A stretch of DNA of 64,000 nt from Coemansia sp. RSA 1200 (Eukaryota; Kickxellomycota; Kickxellomycetes; Kickxellales; Kickxellaceae). Below the pieces are notes generated by a model. The model was not told the DNA's origin, did not search any database, and saw only the letters and a program-made list of their open reading frames with translations. The DNA lies in NCBI GenBank assembly GCA_027578915.1, contig JANBTT010000057.1, positions 45,315 to 109,314 of the forward strand. The letters run 5' to 3'. Every line of letters starts with the position of its first letter. The stretch's first letter is position 1. The position numbers and the translations under genes were made by a program. Below, one piece after another: positions 10,141 to 19,250 of the stretch.

Positions 10141-13100
10141 ATGGATTTTTCTACTTTTACTACGAAAGCATATACTGTAAAAGATGCTGTATTCTATCCG
10201 GCTGCCGACACTGCGCTTATTCTAGCGACGGTTGCGGTTGTTTGTCGGACTGGTTTTAAAGCTGCCACTCGCTTTCGAGTTTCTCCTCTAGTCCAGTGCT
10301 GCTATGCATTACTTTTTGCGCTCTCTTTTATCCAGTGCACAGACTGGACCAATATTCATCTTCCTCTATCGGTTGGACTATTTCCCTTACTGACCTTGCA
10401 CTCTTCTGGATACTACCCATTCCAGCTGGCCAACTTGCTTGGAATGTACAGGTCGTTGAATGGTGATATTGGTGGCAGCATTTGGCATCAAGTTCTCTAC
10501 GCCTCAATGCATGCCTTTCTACTAGTTGCAAATCTCGATACCTTTGGCCAGGGCATCCTAAACGACATGCACCGCCTAGTGTTTTACACTCAAGAACGCC
10601 ATCTAATCTCACTTCGTAAAGCACGAGATATTACGCTCGACGATCTTGATGAGCTCCCAGAGCGTATGCGTATGAGCTATATTGTCAAAGAGTTTAAATA
10701 TGATGTCAACGAGTCCTTATTTGTGCTTCGTGCAATTTTTCGATACGCCTGGCGCCCCATGCTTCCAATCTATATTATTGACGCTCTTCTTGGCATTGCC
10801 ACAGTGGCCATTTCAATCTTAAATACCCGCATTCTTTATTTTATGGATACTCCATCAGCCTATAAATGGTACGAGGGCTACAGCATCCTTTTTCTGGGGC
10901 TATTTGCCGACATGTTCATGTATCAGATTGACAGGATTCAATCACACCTACTTAAAGAAACAAAACGAGTGAATATGGCTTTAAGCCTTGGGCTTTTCCG
11001 TCTTCCTCTGCAAAACACTGGTCTTCAAAAAGTCCACACAATTAGAAATGCCACCATAGCTATAAATTCTATAATGCAAGGTATTAGAAGTCTTCAGCCT
11101 ATTATTGGACATATTGCTGGCACGATTGCAGTAATTGTGACCATATATAACCGTATAGGTTGGTTGATGCTTGTGCCTTTTCTTGTGAAGACAGCAATAT
11201 CCCTGTTTGAATGGATGCTGGAAAAGTTTTTTGGTGAAGCATATCAATGGATACCATTCAAATCATGGTACTATTTTAGCGTGAATATTGAGGAAATATT
11301 TCACAATATCAAGTCTATCAAAATGTTTGGCTGGGAGCGAATGTACGTGGATCCAGAACTTCAGAAACACTGGCAAATTCTAGAAACTGTTAGAGTGCTT
11401 CCATGGTATGCGCCGGTTGTTAGACTTATTTGGAAAGCGCTTAGTTTGATTAAATTGATTTCAACACAGCTTTATGTTTATCTTGTCGTTCATTTACATA
11501 CAGCAACCAGTACTGAATCTGCACATGCTATTTCCAGTGCTGATATGTTTCAATTAGATATGTTGATACGCAAGCTGATGGGAAAGGTCTTTTCGTTAAA
11601 ATGGCGTATAGGTCTTATTCATATTCTAGTGGAGAATAACTACACCCTAGAAAAGGCACTCAAGGGCGACTTTGTAAATTCTCTGCCTCGCTATCCCCTT
11701 CGATCTGTAAAAGGAGAAAAAGAACTAGATAGCTCCAAGCCATCCGTTGCTTTAGAAGACTGTGACTTTTCTTTAAGCACGGATTCATCGGTGCTTAAAG
11801 ACATCTCTTTCAGTGCGCAGGACGGCGAGCTTGTCGCGATTGTTGGAAGGACAGGTACCGGAAAGTCGTCTCTGCTTCTATCCATCTGTGGCGAAATTGA
11901 GAAAACAAAAGGAACAGGCGCTGTATTTGGCACCATTGCATTTATGGAACAAGCACCTATAATCATTGACGAAACAATACGTGAAAACATTTTATTTGGC
12001 CGCAAGTACGACAAAGAGCACTACAACCAAGTTTTAGAGGCATGTGCGCTGACCGAGGACATAAATGCTTGGAAGAAAGGCGATAGAACTGTGATTGGCG
12101 ACCGCGGGATCAAGATCTCTGGTGGCCAGCGTGCACGCCTGGCTCTCGCTCGCACCATATATTCCAAGGCCGACATCTATGTCCTCGATGATCCACTCTC
12201 TGCAGTGGATGTCCATGTTAGGCGCCATATTCTGGACAATGTCATTATGGATTCAGGACTGCTTGGTGGAAAGCTCCGCATTCTGACTGTAAGCAGTGAG
12301 AAGCTGCTTCCATACTTTAACCAGGTAATTCGACTAGATCAAGGGACGGCAGTGGTTACAAAGCAGGTACCTCAGAAATACCAACCCCTTACAACAGCCA
12401 TCAGCCATGCCAAAGTCAGCGTAAGCAATGTGAGCAACACTGAATTAACCGATACAACAGAAGCTGCTGAAAGTGATCAACAGATGACAGCCACAGAACA
12501 ATCAGATGATACTGAATCAGATTCCGAGTCTGAGCCTAACAACTCATTTGGCTCCAAAAGTGGCTCCAAACTAGAGATACGCCAGTGGAGCAAGCGGAGT
12601 AACATAAAGTATGTTGTGAACATTTGTGGGATCTCTTCACTGTTAATAGTTGCTTTGACCGGATTTATTAATCCAGTGTTTGGGCATGTCATGGATGGAC
12701 TCAGGTTAGATATTCTCAATTCCAATACAAGTAACACCAAAGCTGAAAGCAGTGGTGCTGTTATAAGCTACTTGCGTGTTAATATGTTGAAAAGAATACT
12801 TAACGACATATTTGATAAATTTGAAATGTATGTTTCAGATGCATTCAGCACTAGTCAACTGGAGACCCGAATCAACAGCATATTTGCCGACAATCTCATT
12901 CATGCACCACTGTCGTTTTTCGACAGTACGACAAGCGAAGACTTGGCTTCTGTCTACGATTCTAAGATTGAAAAGATGTCAAGTGGGTTTTCTCAGTTCT
13001 TTATGAGAGAATTGTCTGATATTCTGAATATTTCGCTGTCATTATATCGAGTTGCACGGAATGCACCACTGCTTCTTCTGACCGTCCCGCTTGTTATTTG

Positions 13101-14511
13101 GTATAACAATATGCACGACTCGTTGTTTAGTCCTATATTGGAATCACTTGATAAAATTCAGGAGAAATTGTCAATCAAAAGTCGCAAGCTGAGTAACATA
13201 ATTTCTGGTGGAAAAAGACTCATCCGCCTGCTGAATGTCGAGCCTTATTTCACAACGCTGCACATGAAAGAATTAGACATCTATGCAAGAGTTTCACAAA
13301 CTACAAGTGCAATTAATTCATTGTCAGGCATGTTATACAATATCATTGATAAAGTTTGGGATTCCCTGTTCAAGATATGTATTCTTGTTCAGAATAGCTA
13401 TTTGGGCCACAGCGTTTCTTCTAGTGGATTTGTCGCATATGAAGGTCTTATTCAAGTGATAATCCGCAATGCCACAAGTTTAATCAGACTTCCAAGGCGG
13501 ATACATGAGTTTAGCGAGGGAATAGATGTCTTTAGACATTACATGGATATGGAACGTGATGGCGGTTCTGACGCGGACACAGTTGAGCCACCGTCAAACT
13601 GGCCGTCATCGGGAAAGATCGAGCTCCGCAACTTTAGCATGAAGTACCATGAGGATCTGGAGTATGTGCTCAAGGACATTAGTCTTACAATCAACCCTGG
13701 AGAGAAGGTTGGCATTGTTGGTCGCACAGGTGCTGGAAAGACATCGCTCTCTCGGGCAATCTTTCGTCTTGTCAATAAGAAGACTTGTGAGGGATCTATT
13801 CTTATTGACGGATGCGATATCTCCACAATAAAGACAAGTGTTCTACGTCCAAAGCTAGGCACAATTCCGCAGGAATCAGCCATGTTTGAAGGTCCATTCA
13901 AACAGAACCTGGATCCATTGGTGGAGTATACGATTGAGGACATGTGGGCCGCACTGATTAAATCCAACATGGTGGAGCTTGTTGAGCCAAAGCGTGATCG
14001 AACCAAAGATCGCAGCAGCAGTTCCTACAGCGATTACGATAAAAGTGTTAAAAAGCAGATTGCTGATTGGGATGAAGAATGGCAAGGGTCTGGCTGGATG
14101 AAGCGTATATTCCTTTGGATTTTTGTTAGAAAACCAAAGCTGCCAAACAGAGTAAACGAAAAGGCAATATATGGGCTTGACAAGAGTATTGGTAACTACG
14201 ACCGTTTTAGCGATGGCCAGAAGCAGCTGTTTAGTCTGTGTCGACTGCTGATGCGCAAGCGCAAGATCATTGTGCTGGATGAAGCAACGGCTGACGTTGA
14301 CCTAGAGACCGACAAGGAGATGCAAAAGCTGTTCCGCAGCGAATTCAAAGACAGCACGGTTCTGACGATTGCTCATCGGCTGGAGACCATTATGAACAGC
14401 GACAAAATCATTGTCATGGACAAGGGCAGAGTTGTCGAGTTTGGCCCTCCAAAGGAGCTTATCAAGAACGGCGGCTTCTTTTCGGAGCTTGTCAACGCCA
14501 ATGAGTTTTAG
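10141..14511 (+). CDS. ABCC-type (MRP) ABC transporter
   Basis: A 1456-residue full transporter with TMD-NBD-TMD-NBD order and an extra hydrophobic N-terminus. NBD1 has Walker A GRTGTGKSS at residue 569, signature ISGGQRA near 659 and Walker B VLDDPLSAVD, with Asp at the catalytic Glu position as is usual in ABCC NBD1. An acidic Ser/Asp-rich linker covers about residues 765-805. NBD2 has Walker A GRTGAGKTS at 1194, signature FSDGQ near 1356 and VLDEATADVD. Between the Q-loop and the signature NBD2 carries about 55 extra, charged and basic residues. Family knowledge: ABCC pumps export glutathione conjugates, bile acids or metals, or load the vacuole; the substrate here is unknown. Single exon with notably AT-rich codons compared with MCM4 or PABP. 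Confidence 0.92.
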   Translation: MDFSTFTTKAYTVKDAVFYPAADTALILATVAVVCRTGFKAATRFRVSPLVQCCYALLFALSFIQCTDWTNIHLPLSVGLFPLLTLHSSGYYPFQLANLLGMYRSLNGDIGGSIWHQVLYASMHAFLLVANLDTFGQGILNDMHRLVFYTQERHLISLRKARDITLDDLDELPERMRMSYIVKEFKYDVNESLFVLRAIFRYAWRPMLPIYIIDALLGIATVAISILNTRILYFMDTPSAYKWYEGYSILFLGLFADMFMYQIDRIQSHLLKETKRVNMALSLGLFRLPLQNTGLQKVHTIRNATIAINSIMQGIRSLQPIIGHIAGTIAVIVTIYNRIGWLMLVPFLVKTAISLFEWMLEKFFGEAYQWIPFKSWYYFSVNIEEIFHNIKSIKMFGWERMYVDPELQKHWQILETVRVLPWYAPVVRLIWKALSLIKLISTQLYVYLVVHLHTATSTESAHAISSADMFQLDMLIRKLMGKVFSLKWRIGLIHILVENNYTLEKALKGDFVNSLPRYPLRSVKGEKELDSSKPSVALEDCDFSLSTDSSVLKDISFSAQDGELVAIVGRTGTGKSSLLLSICGEIEKTKGTGAVFGTIAFMEQAPIIIDETIRENILFGRKYDKEHYNQVLEACALTEDINAWKKGDRTVIGDRGIKISGGQRARLALARTIYSKADIYVLDDPLSAVDVHVRRHILDNVIMDSGLLGGKLRILTVSSEKLLPYFNQVIRLDQGTAVVTKQVPQKYQPLTTAISHAKVSVSNVSNTELTDTTEAAESDQQMTATEQSDDTESDSESEPNNSFGSKSGSKLEIRQWSKRSNIKYVVNICGISSLLIVALTGFINPVFGHVMDGLRLDILNSNTSNTKAESSGAVISYLRVNMLKRILNDIFDKFEMYVSDAFSTSQLETRINSIFADNLIHAPLSFFDSTTSEDLASVYDSKIEKMSSGFSQFFMRELSDILNISLSLYRVARNAPLLLLTVPLVIWYNNMHDSLFSPILESLDKIQEKLSIKSRKLSNIISGGKRLIRLLNVEPYFTTLHMKELDIYARVSQTTSAINSLSGMLYNIIDKVWDSLFKICILVQNSYLGHSVSSSGFVAYEGLIQVIIRNATSLIRLPRRIHEFSEGIDVFRHYMDMERDGGSDADTVEPPSNWPSSGKIELRNFSMKYHEDLEYVLKDISLTINPGEKVGIVGRTGAGKTSLSRAIFRLVNKKTCEGSILIDGCDISTIKTSVLRPKLGTIPQESAMFEGPFKQNLDPLVEYTIEDMWAALIKSNMVELVEPKRDRTKDRSSSSYSDYDKSVKKQIADWDEEWQGSGWMKRIFLWIFVRKPKLPNRVNEKAIYGLDKSIGNYDRFSDGQKQLFSLCRLLMRKRKIIVLDEATADVDLETDKEMQKLFRSEFKDSTVLTIAHRLETIMNSDKIIVMDKGRVVEFGPPKELIKNGGFFSELVNANEF

Positions 14512-14629
14512 GTTGCTTTTTGGAGAAGTGTAAATATATCGCTTTCATCATCCATTGAATCTAAGCGGACGATCAGCAATAGTTTCCAATATAAACTGCA
14601 CTGGCCTTTTCAATAATTCATTTTTCTGT

Positions 14630-15418
14630 TTATCTTCCTGAAGCTTTAAAAAATGTGTATGATAAAACGACAGTATCAATGTCATCCATTAGCGGGTCGT
14701 TCGCAAACTCTGGGTCAATAAAGAAAAATACAGGCATATCAATCTCTTCGTTAGGATCCAATTGCTGCTCATCAAAACAAAAGCATTGGATTTTGTTAAA
14801 GTAGGGTGCAACCTGTTCTGGGATCACGTTGTAGGTAGCGATGCCGACAATGGGCTTATCGGACTTGTTTTCTGCTTTGAAAAACGCCAAGGCCGTTTCC
14901 CCTGGCACAACCGAGACTTGTTTTTGCTCTGGTTTGAAGGACCAGTTAAGCATGGTTGAGACCTGGCCGGAAAACTGCACACGAATGCGACGGTGGTCGT
15001 CTAGTGGTTTGAGAGTCTCTGCGTCGCGGATATACGGCCCAGTCTTTGGTGTGCCCATAAAGCCAGTGCGCTTGCACAGCAAGCGGTACAGTGGCACTGC
15101 TGCATACGATATCCCAAGAAAGATGATCACAAAGGAACCAACATAAAGTATTCCTGTGAGGTTCTTACGTCTTGTTGCTTCCTGGTGCCTGAGAAATGCT
15201 TCACGCGGAGTAAAAGCCCTTCTGGTCTGCTGCTGCTGCTGGGATCGATTGTTTGCGGTGTTATCTATTGTGTATGACCGTTGATCGCGGTAGCACCTTT
15301 GGTATCTGTGGATCGTAGTCTGAACCCTGTTGCTGCTTCTAAGCGCAATCGACGGTACTCGAGTTCTGTGAGCTTGCAGCACAGACTGTCTGGCAAAAGA
15401 TAAAAGACTCATTTGCAC
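14630..15418 (-). CDS. COX11: Cytochrome c oxidase copper chaperone Cox11
   Basis: A 262-residue protein. Residues 1-85 are basic and Gln/Ser-rich, consistent with a mitochondrial presequence. One membrane segment (about residues 91-110, GILYVGSFVIIFLGISYAAVP) is followed by an intermembrane-space beta domain. The copper site is the CFCF motif with C212 and C214, and the typical FFIDPEF follows. Family knowledge: Cox11 is anchored in the inner membrane and delivers copper to the CuB site of Cox1. Two in-frame ATG codons lie close together at the start (MQMSL); the choice changes only two residues. It diverges from the SAP30-like gene with 410 bp between them. Confidence 0.95.
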   Translation of the reverse strand: MQMSLLSFARQSVLQAHRTRVPSIALRSSNRVQTTIHRYQRCYRDQRSYTIDNTANNRSQQQQQTRRAFTPREAFLRHQEATRRKNLTGILYVGSFVIIFLGISYAAVPLYRLLCKRTGFMGTPKTGPYIRDAETLKPLDDHRRIRVQFSGQVSTMLNWSFKPEQKQVSVVPGETALAFFKAENKSDKPIVGIATYNVIPEQVAPYFNKIQCFCFDEQQLDPNEEIDMPVFFFIDPEFANDPLMDDIDTVVLSYTFFKASGR

Positions 15419-15828
15419 TTTTAGGATACAGAAGATGATATGAAATGAGGATAAGAAAGCATCAAGAATAAGGTCGAATTATGCTGATTTGAGTAAGCAA
15501 GAGCTAAAGGGAGAGGATACCTTTATCAATTCAGCTGGACAGCTGTTTTTGGAACACAGTTCCTAACGAAAAGCAGCCAAAAAAAAACCATACGATAAAC
15601 ATGAGAAATGCGCTGATTGGTACGTCGTGATCAAGTCAATCTAATTTTGCTTGCAATATGTGCAGATGACGATGCTTTCATTGTAACTTTTTTTCTCGCT
15701 TTCAATTCTTTTTCTTCCAGAACTTCTTCTTTCTGGACTAGTTTCTGTTAATTGCTTTTCTCTAAACAAAGCATTAGTTTTACATCACCATATTATTCTC
15801 GCTTCCGTGGCCTGTCTGTTTTTCGAAA
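15419..15828. promoter_or_regulatory. Divergent promoter, COX11 and SAP30-like gene
   Basis: A 410-bp spacer between two start codons on opposite strands. A reverse CCAAT (ATTGG) lies at 15616-15620 near its centre, and pyrimidine-rich DNA precedes the plus-strand start. I see no clear TATA. Confidence 0.35.
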
Positions 15829-16565
15829 ATGGCTCCCCGACAAAGAAACACAACAAACAGTTTGACTTCGACAGCGCAGCATGGCAATTCAGTTCAGCAG
15901 AGCAGCCATCACACTAGCACAGCAGCCATTCCTGGCTCAATGCATAGCAATGCTTCAGGCAGCCATAGCAGCACGAGGAACAGTCGCACACAAGGTATGT
16001 TGTACAACAGAAGGAGGCACCCAAACCATTCCGACCGTCTTACCAAGACGGTTCTGCTCTAGCATAGAGACCTAAAGTGTTACTAAATGCAAGCAAGCTG
16101 AGGAGCTATTCCTTTATTATTTTTCGTAACCAGAATGGGTTTACTGAATAGGGAAGCATTATTCACAGGTAAGACATTGAATGGACATTGAAAAAATGTA
16201 TTATTGTATTGGTTTTGTGCAGTGTAAGACTAACACGGCTGGTATTTCTGTTGTATGTTTGGACATAAGGGTTCACAAGAGCTGTAGTTTGACTTTAACT
16301 CGCTGAATATCCACATCTTACGCAAGTACAGACAGGTGTTCAAGCTCAACGTCAAAGCGCGCTCATCGAAGGATGATCTGGTGGTTGCAGCAGCACGTCA
16401 CTTTTCAAACCACATGGTGGATGAAGTCGACACAATAGCTCGATTCCTGTATACGGTCCACAGTAACAAAGGTAAGCAAAAAAGAGCGACTGTTTGGATC
16501 TTGTTGCATCGCGAGTTATAAGTTGAACACCTGGCTAATTGTTGTTTCTAGTTGATATATTGTAA
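15829..16565 (+). CDS. SAP30-like Sin3/HDAC complex subunit (spliced)
   Basis: The exon at 16288-16471 encodes FDFNSLNIHILRKYRQVFKL followed by a helical block ending RHFSNHMVDEVDTIARFLYTVHSNK. This is the Sin3-binding domain of SAP30, a small bridging subunit of the Sin3-histone deacetylase complex. An intron at 16472-16551 (GTAAGC...TAG, 80 bp) leads to a last exon 16552-16565 ending VDIL and TAA, in matching phase. The upstream exon is less certain: the polar frame from the ATG at 15829 meets a strong donor (GTATGT at 15995) in phase 1, whereas the domain exon needs phase 0. Use of a weaker donor near 16052, an undetected small exon, or a start at 15881 would each solve this. The domain call is firm, the N-terminus is not. 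Confidence 0.65.
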
Positions 16566-16785
16566 GGTTGTTCGTGTAGAGGGAAAAAGCTCGGTCGGCG
16601 TTATATAGTCTCTCCCTGCTTGCCAGGATGTATTGTTCTTTTATATACATGTCGATTTTCTTTTGTAGATTGGTTTTTTCTGCATCTAGTCTATGTTTTT
16701 ATCATGTTTAACATTGTGTTTGTTGTTATTATTACATTGGTTTTAAAAATGAAATAAGGTCATGTCAGGCCAATGTGGCAAGTTG

Positions 16786-17922
16786 CTACTTCATTGAGGG
16801 AGACGGTTCAAACGAGCTTAGAAATGCTGCTACTATCCGCTCCGCTGCCACAGTTGGTGGCAACCGCCCAGCGGAAACCTCGGCCTCAAGTGTCCTCGAA
16901 TACTCTTTTGTCTTTGGGTTTCTTTCCAGCGCGCCGAGTAAAAGGCTAGTCACCTCGCGCCACATCCATTTTTGCTGCTGTTCTGTTCGTAATACATCCC
17001 ACTGTCCAGTCGTGTCTAGCATCGTGAAATATCTCTGCACCGTGTCCCAGATGCGGTCGAGATTATGGCCTGTGGTTGCCGAGGCTCTGATGGCCTTGGG
17101 GGTCCAAGTGGACCTGCGAGGAACCATCAGGTGAAGAGCATTCATTATATCTGTCCGCGTCTGACGTGCTGGCAAGGCAAGGGCGCCATCGGCCTTGTTG
17201 ATGACCACCAGGTCGGCCAGCTCCATGATTCCGCGCTTGACGCCCTGCAGCTCATCGCCAGACCCAGGCTGCATCAGCAGGATAAACATGTCAACCATCT
17301 CGCTAACCATTGTCTCCGACTGGCCAACGCCAACAGTCTCGACCAGACACACGTCGTATCCGCTGGCCTCGGCCAGAATGATAGAGTCCAGCGTGTTCCG
17401 TGCAACGCCGCCAAGCGTTCCGCGACTCGGCGAGGGGCGCACATACGCGCCGTCGGCAACACTCAGTTTCTGCATCCGCGTCTTGTCGCCCAGAACCGAA
17501 CCGCCCGACCGCTTGGACGATGGATCCACAGCCATCACCGATACCCGGTGCCCCTTGTTAACAAGCATCATGCCGAATGCCTCGATAAACGTCGACTTTC
17601 CCACCCCGGGCGTCCCGGTAAGTCCGATGCGCATCGCTCTTCTCTGCTGCGGCTCCCGCACACATGCCGCTACCAGCTCGCGCGCCTGCTCTCTGTGGTC
17701 ACTGCGTGTTGACTCTACCAGCGTTATCCCCCGCGACAACGACCCCCTGTTTCCCTCTTTGATTCCCGCAAACAGGCTCTGTACTGTTGGCGTCCTAACT
17801 GATTGTTGTTGGTGCAGAGACGACTGCTGCCTCTTGCACTGGTAAAGCCCAATCCGCGTCTTGTACTGTGTTGCTCGTCTGGAAATACCAGGGCCTATAG
17901 ATGCAATGTGCCGCATAAGCAT
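16786..17922 (-). CDS. MMAA: MMAA/MeaB-type GTPase for methylmalonyl-CoA mutase
   Basis: A G3E-family P-loop GTPase. I start it at 17922 (MLMRHIASIG) because the longer frame upstream, to 18069, adds only a hydrophobic run unlike the family; this gives 378 residues with a basic, Ser/Gln-rich mitochondrial presequence. Motifs: Walker A LTGTPGVGKST (residues about 101-111), VSVMAVDPSSKRSGGSVLGDKTRM, the VETVGVGQSE switch, VVINKAD base-recognition motif, and a helical C-terminus used for dimerisation. Family knowledge: it guards methylmalonyl-CoA mutase and gates cobalamin loading and repair in mitochondria. The mutase is not in this window. Presence implies B12-dependent propionate metabolism, unusual in fungi. 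Confidence 0.9.
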   Translation of the reverse strand: MLMRHIASIGPGISRRATQYKTRIGLYQCKRQQSSLHQQQSVRTPTVQSLFAGIKEGNRGSLSRGITLVESTRSDHREQARELVAACVREPQQRRAMRIGLTGTPGVGKSTFIEAFGMMLVNKGHRVSVMAVDPSSKRSGGSVLGDKTRMQKLSVADGAYVRPSPSRGTLGGVARNTLDSIILAEASGYDVCLVETVGVGQSETMVSEMVDMFILLMQPGSGDELQGVKRGIMELADLVVINKADGALALPARQTRTDIMNALHLMVPRRSTWTPKAIRASATTGHNLDRIWDTVQRYFTMLDTTGQWDVLRTEQQQKWMWREVTSLLLGALERNPKTKEYSRTLEAEVSAGRLPPTVAAERIVAAFLSSFEPSPSMK

Positions 17923-18181
17923 AACAGAAGTCAACAGTATAATATAGAGAAGATCCCTGTATAATATACATGTATGAAGAATGGCGACAGAAAGAAGAAG
18001 AAAAGTGAAGAGGAAAGCTGTTGCTCTAAAGGCACACATGACGACGATAAGAAAGAAAATATTGATCACTTTCTTTTTTTTTTCCCACGCACAAGACCAC
18101 GCCCGACTAACTGATTAAGGTTGTTGATTTATTAAAGACTCCCAGCAGTAAAATGAGGGAATCAGACCTCCGTCTATCCTT

Positions 18182-18826
18182 CTACATCCGACGCTTCTCT
18201 TTCTTCATGGTCCGGCGTTTTTCCTTCTCCTTCTTAAGACGCTCGCGCTCCTGGAGCTCCTTGTCCTTCCTGACCTTCTCCTCGTGGGCGGCACGACTGC
18301 TCTCCCGCAGCGCCTTTTCCTTGTCAAGCACCAGCTGGACATTACTGTTACGGACCGGGGTATCATGGAGTTTCTCGGACGCCCCACCCCCGCGGTACAC
18401 GATCTCGGCCTCACCGTCGGGACGCTCGATGATCTCGATGTCATTGAGGTCGTATTTAGACAAAAGCTGCTCCCTCCGGCGCCGCTCCTCCATGGTCATC
18501 TCCCTCTTTACCGAATCAAATGCGGGTTTGCTAGCTACTTCCTGAAGCTCCCTTTTCTCTGCCTCCAGGGCCTGGCCCAACCGTTCCCTCGCCTCCGCCT
18601 GTAGCTCCCGTTCCTTCTCTGCCGATGCTTCCGATAGCTTGGATATTGCCTCGCGGACCACCTCGCTGAAATCGGTTTCTGATACCGCCTCAAGGTATCC
18701 GAGTATCGCCTCCTGTTTGTCCTCCGCTTCTGCTGTCGTGTCCTCCAGTATCCCCGTGCAGTACTCTATTATCGCCGCATCGTCGATTCCCAGCGCACGT
18801 AGCTTTTCATCCAAGTAAGCAGACAT
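18182..18826 (-). CDS. CCDC43: CCDC43-family coiled-coil protein
   Basis: I start it at 18826 (MSAYLDEKLRALGIDD), which matches the family's N-terminus; the frame continues to 18985 but those extra residues look non-coding. The 214-residue protein has a PWI-like helical domain at residues 1-75 (LGIDDAAIIEYCTGILED), a middle segment with MTMEERRRREQLLSKYDLNDIEI, and a highly charged Lys/Glu/Arg coiled coil to the end. This order and the spacing match animal CCDC43, a poorly characterised nuclear or cytosolic protein. The function is not established. The AT-rich gap to MMAA downstream is about 110 bp. Confidence 0.8.
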   Translation of the reverse strand: MSAYLDEKLRALGIDDAAIIEYCTGILEDTTAEAEDKQEAILGYLEAVSETDFSEVVREAISKLSEASAEKERELQAEARERLGQALEAEKRELQEVASKPAFDSVKREMTMEERRRREQLLSKYDLNDIEIIERPDGEAEIVYRGGGASEKLHDTPVRNSNVQLVLDKEKALRESSRAAHEEKVRKDKELQERERLKKEKEKRRTMKKEKRRM

Positions 18827-19018
18827 TCCTTTTTTGGGAGGGGAGTCACTTCCTTTTTGCGCAGCAAGAAAAAATGAAGACAAAGTACAAAGTACTAGAA
18901 GTTGTTGTGAAGATACTTGTGGATCGCATCTTCTCAAACCACTGTTGCTGAACATGACAATTAGTTCCCCTACAGCAGCCACCACTCACTTAAATATGGG
19001 TGTCACACGCAGAACAAT

Positions 19019-19216
19019 ATGGCCCCCATGGGTATTTTTTTTTTCTTGACGCTCCTGTTTGTTTCAAAGATTCTACGACAGATCAACGGGCTAGACCGCA
19101 AAGCCATCCAGCAGAACCGCCGGAGCCATCGACGCATTCGGGAGGAGCTGGTGTGCCAGAAGCATCCAAGCAGGGCAGCATTTTTCCCCTCGATTGCTCC
19201 CTTTTATTTATTGTAG
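19019..19216 (+). CDS. Doubtful small membrane protein
   Basis: A 65-codon frame (MAPMGIFFFLTLLFVSKILR start) with one hydrophobic segment followed by a basic tail (RKAIQQNRRSHRRIREE). It fills most of the 424-bp gap between the start of the CCDC43 gene and the stop of the large minus-strand gene and overlaps neither. The membrane-plus-basic-tail layout is plausible for a short organelle protein, but I do not recognise a family, and a chance frame in the divergent promoter of CCDC43 is about as likely. Confidence 0.25.
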   Translation: MAPMGIFFFLTLLFVSKILRQINGLDRKAIQQNRRSHRRIREELVCQKHPSRAAFFPSIAPFYLL

Positions 19217-19250
19217 AAAATACATATGACAAAAAATGGTTTACTATCGA

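Noticed and set aside
16134..16168. Candidate micro-exon in the SAP30-like gene
   Set aside because: It has AG and GTAAG borders, but the frame required from the 15829 start meets a TGA, and the other phases do not join correctly to the domain exon.
17065..17845. Plus-strand frames opposite MMAA
   Set aside because: The minus strand carries an intact G3E GTPase; the opposite frames have no motif.
17923..18069. N-terminal extension of MMAA as a membrane anchor
   Set aside because: The hydrophobic run is immediately upstream of a normal mitochondrial presequence and is unlike the family; more likely promoter DNA.
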